NCBI GenBank assembly: GCA_032690845.1
Contig: CM064417.1
Location: 10,508,501-10,572,500 of the forward strand
DNA length: 64,000 nucleotides
Direction: 5' to 3'
From: Eleusine coracana subsp. coracana
Lineage: Eukaryota > Streptophyta > Magnoliopsida > Poales > Poaceae
Position numbers and translations under genes: made by a program. The notes beneath the pieces are model-generated. The model saw nothing but the letters and a program-made list of their open reading frames with translations, made no database searches and was not told where the DNA came from. Below, in pieces: positions 63,830-64,000 of this stretch (position 1 is its first letter; the number at the start of each line of letters is the position of its first letter).

Positions 63830-63862
<33 letters not shown>

Positions 63863-63922
63863 TTTCAGCGCCGACGCCATAGCCTACGTGTTGTGGAGAG
63901 CGGAATCAGACTTCGCTGAATT
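63170..63922. other. convergent 3' intergenic region between PFK and Aurora kinase
   Basis: It contains the PFK 3' UTR (aataaaatg at 63311 is a possible polyadenylation signal) and, from the other side, the Aurora kinase 3' UTR. A G30 tract lies within the latter. A short repeated motif, tcttccgaactgtgattt, occurs twice at about 63531-63548 and 63558-63575. No gene. Confidence 0.6.
63832..63861. repeat. poly(G) tract of 30 bp
   Basis: An uninterrupted run of 30 G on the plus strand (C on the Aurora sense strand), 61 bp beyond the Aurora stop codon and therefore probably in its 3' UTR. Length should be treated as uncertain. Confidence 0.92.
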
Positions 63923-64000
63923 CTACCCTCTGTACACGCCAGAGGGGTCGGCGTTCTGAATAATCCACGGGTGCTCGAGTACCTTATACAGAGGAAGCCG
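63923..64000 (-). CDS. AUR: Aurora-type Ser/Thr kinase, C-terminal end only
   Basis: Read on the minus strand from the window edge, the 25 codons before TAG (63925-63923) encode RLPLYKVLEHPWIIQNADPS followed by GVYRG. This is the C-terminus of plant Aurora kinases, which control mitotic spindle and division-plane functions by phosphorylating histone H3 and other targets. The block is the last helix of the kinase domain (HPWI) plus the short plant-specific tail. The rest of the gene lies to the right of the window. The call rests on a short but distinctive match recalled from the family. Confidence 0.85.
   Translation of the reverse strand, partial: RLPLYKVLEHPWIIQNADPSGVYRG

Noticed and set aside
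1..64000. CRISPR array, prokaryotic operon or phage-like system
   Set aside because: There are spliceosomal introns throughout and plant gene families only; no spaced short repeats or bacterial-type gene clusters.

Overview
The window is plant nuclear DNA from a grass (Poaceae). The protein-coding genes are intron-rich with GT-AG junctions and encode plant-specific families (IQD, NAC075-type NAC, plant profilin). The space between them holds Stowaway-like MITEs, tRNA-derived SINEs with poly(T) or poly(A) ends, a LINE tail, and gypsy- and copia-type LTR retrotransposons. From memory, the order NAC075 - MPP-alpha - PFK - Aurora kinase matches a block on the short arm of rice chromosome 1. That suggests the orthologous block of another grass, but I could not check this or fix the species.

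Layout. 89-1122 (+): last two exons of an IQ67-domain calmodulin-binding protein whose start lies left of the window. 1123-9178: gene-poor, with one clean SINE. 9179-11803 (-): complete three-exon profilin (131 aa), with a MITE in each intron. 11804-16744: AT-rich intergenic DNA with local tandem duplications. 16745-21185 (-): six-exon NAC075-like transcription factor (about 438 aa). 21186-27671: long gene-free stretch. 27672-32143 (+): thirteen-exon mitochondrial processing peptidase alpha subunit (504 aa) with an unusual glycine-rich loop and a possible alternative C-terminus.

34665-52082 (+) is the most eventful part. It is a decayed ABCC10-type ABC transporter. It has lost the TMD0 region, carries a one-base frameshift near the N-terminus, and has a 209-bp tandem duplication inside an exon. 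A 2.2-kb LTR element is inserted in another exon. Its last intron has grown to about 7.2 kb through a 5.3-kb copia element and a LINE fragment. Directly downstream (52258-53823) lies an intron-bearing pseudogene copy of the 3' half of the MPP-alpha gene and its 3' flank, so the broken ABCC gene is sandwiched between an intact MPP-alpha gene and a broken copy.

53824-59916: gene-free, with a second SINE and a MITE. 59917-63169 (+): eleven-exon ATP-dependent 6-phosphofructokinase (529 aa). 63923-64000 (-): last codons of an Aurora-type kinase, tail-to-tail with PFK.

The genes are unrelated housekeeping or regulatory loci and do not form a pathway. I see no evidence for a new multi-gene system. 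The interest is in gene decay, segmental duplication and transposon structure around the ABCC/MPP-alpha region. Exon boundaries were chosen by hand from splice motifs, reading frame and remembered family sequences; no alignments were run.
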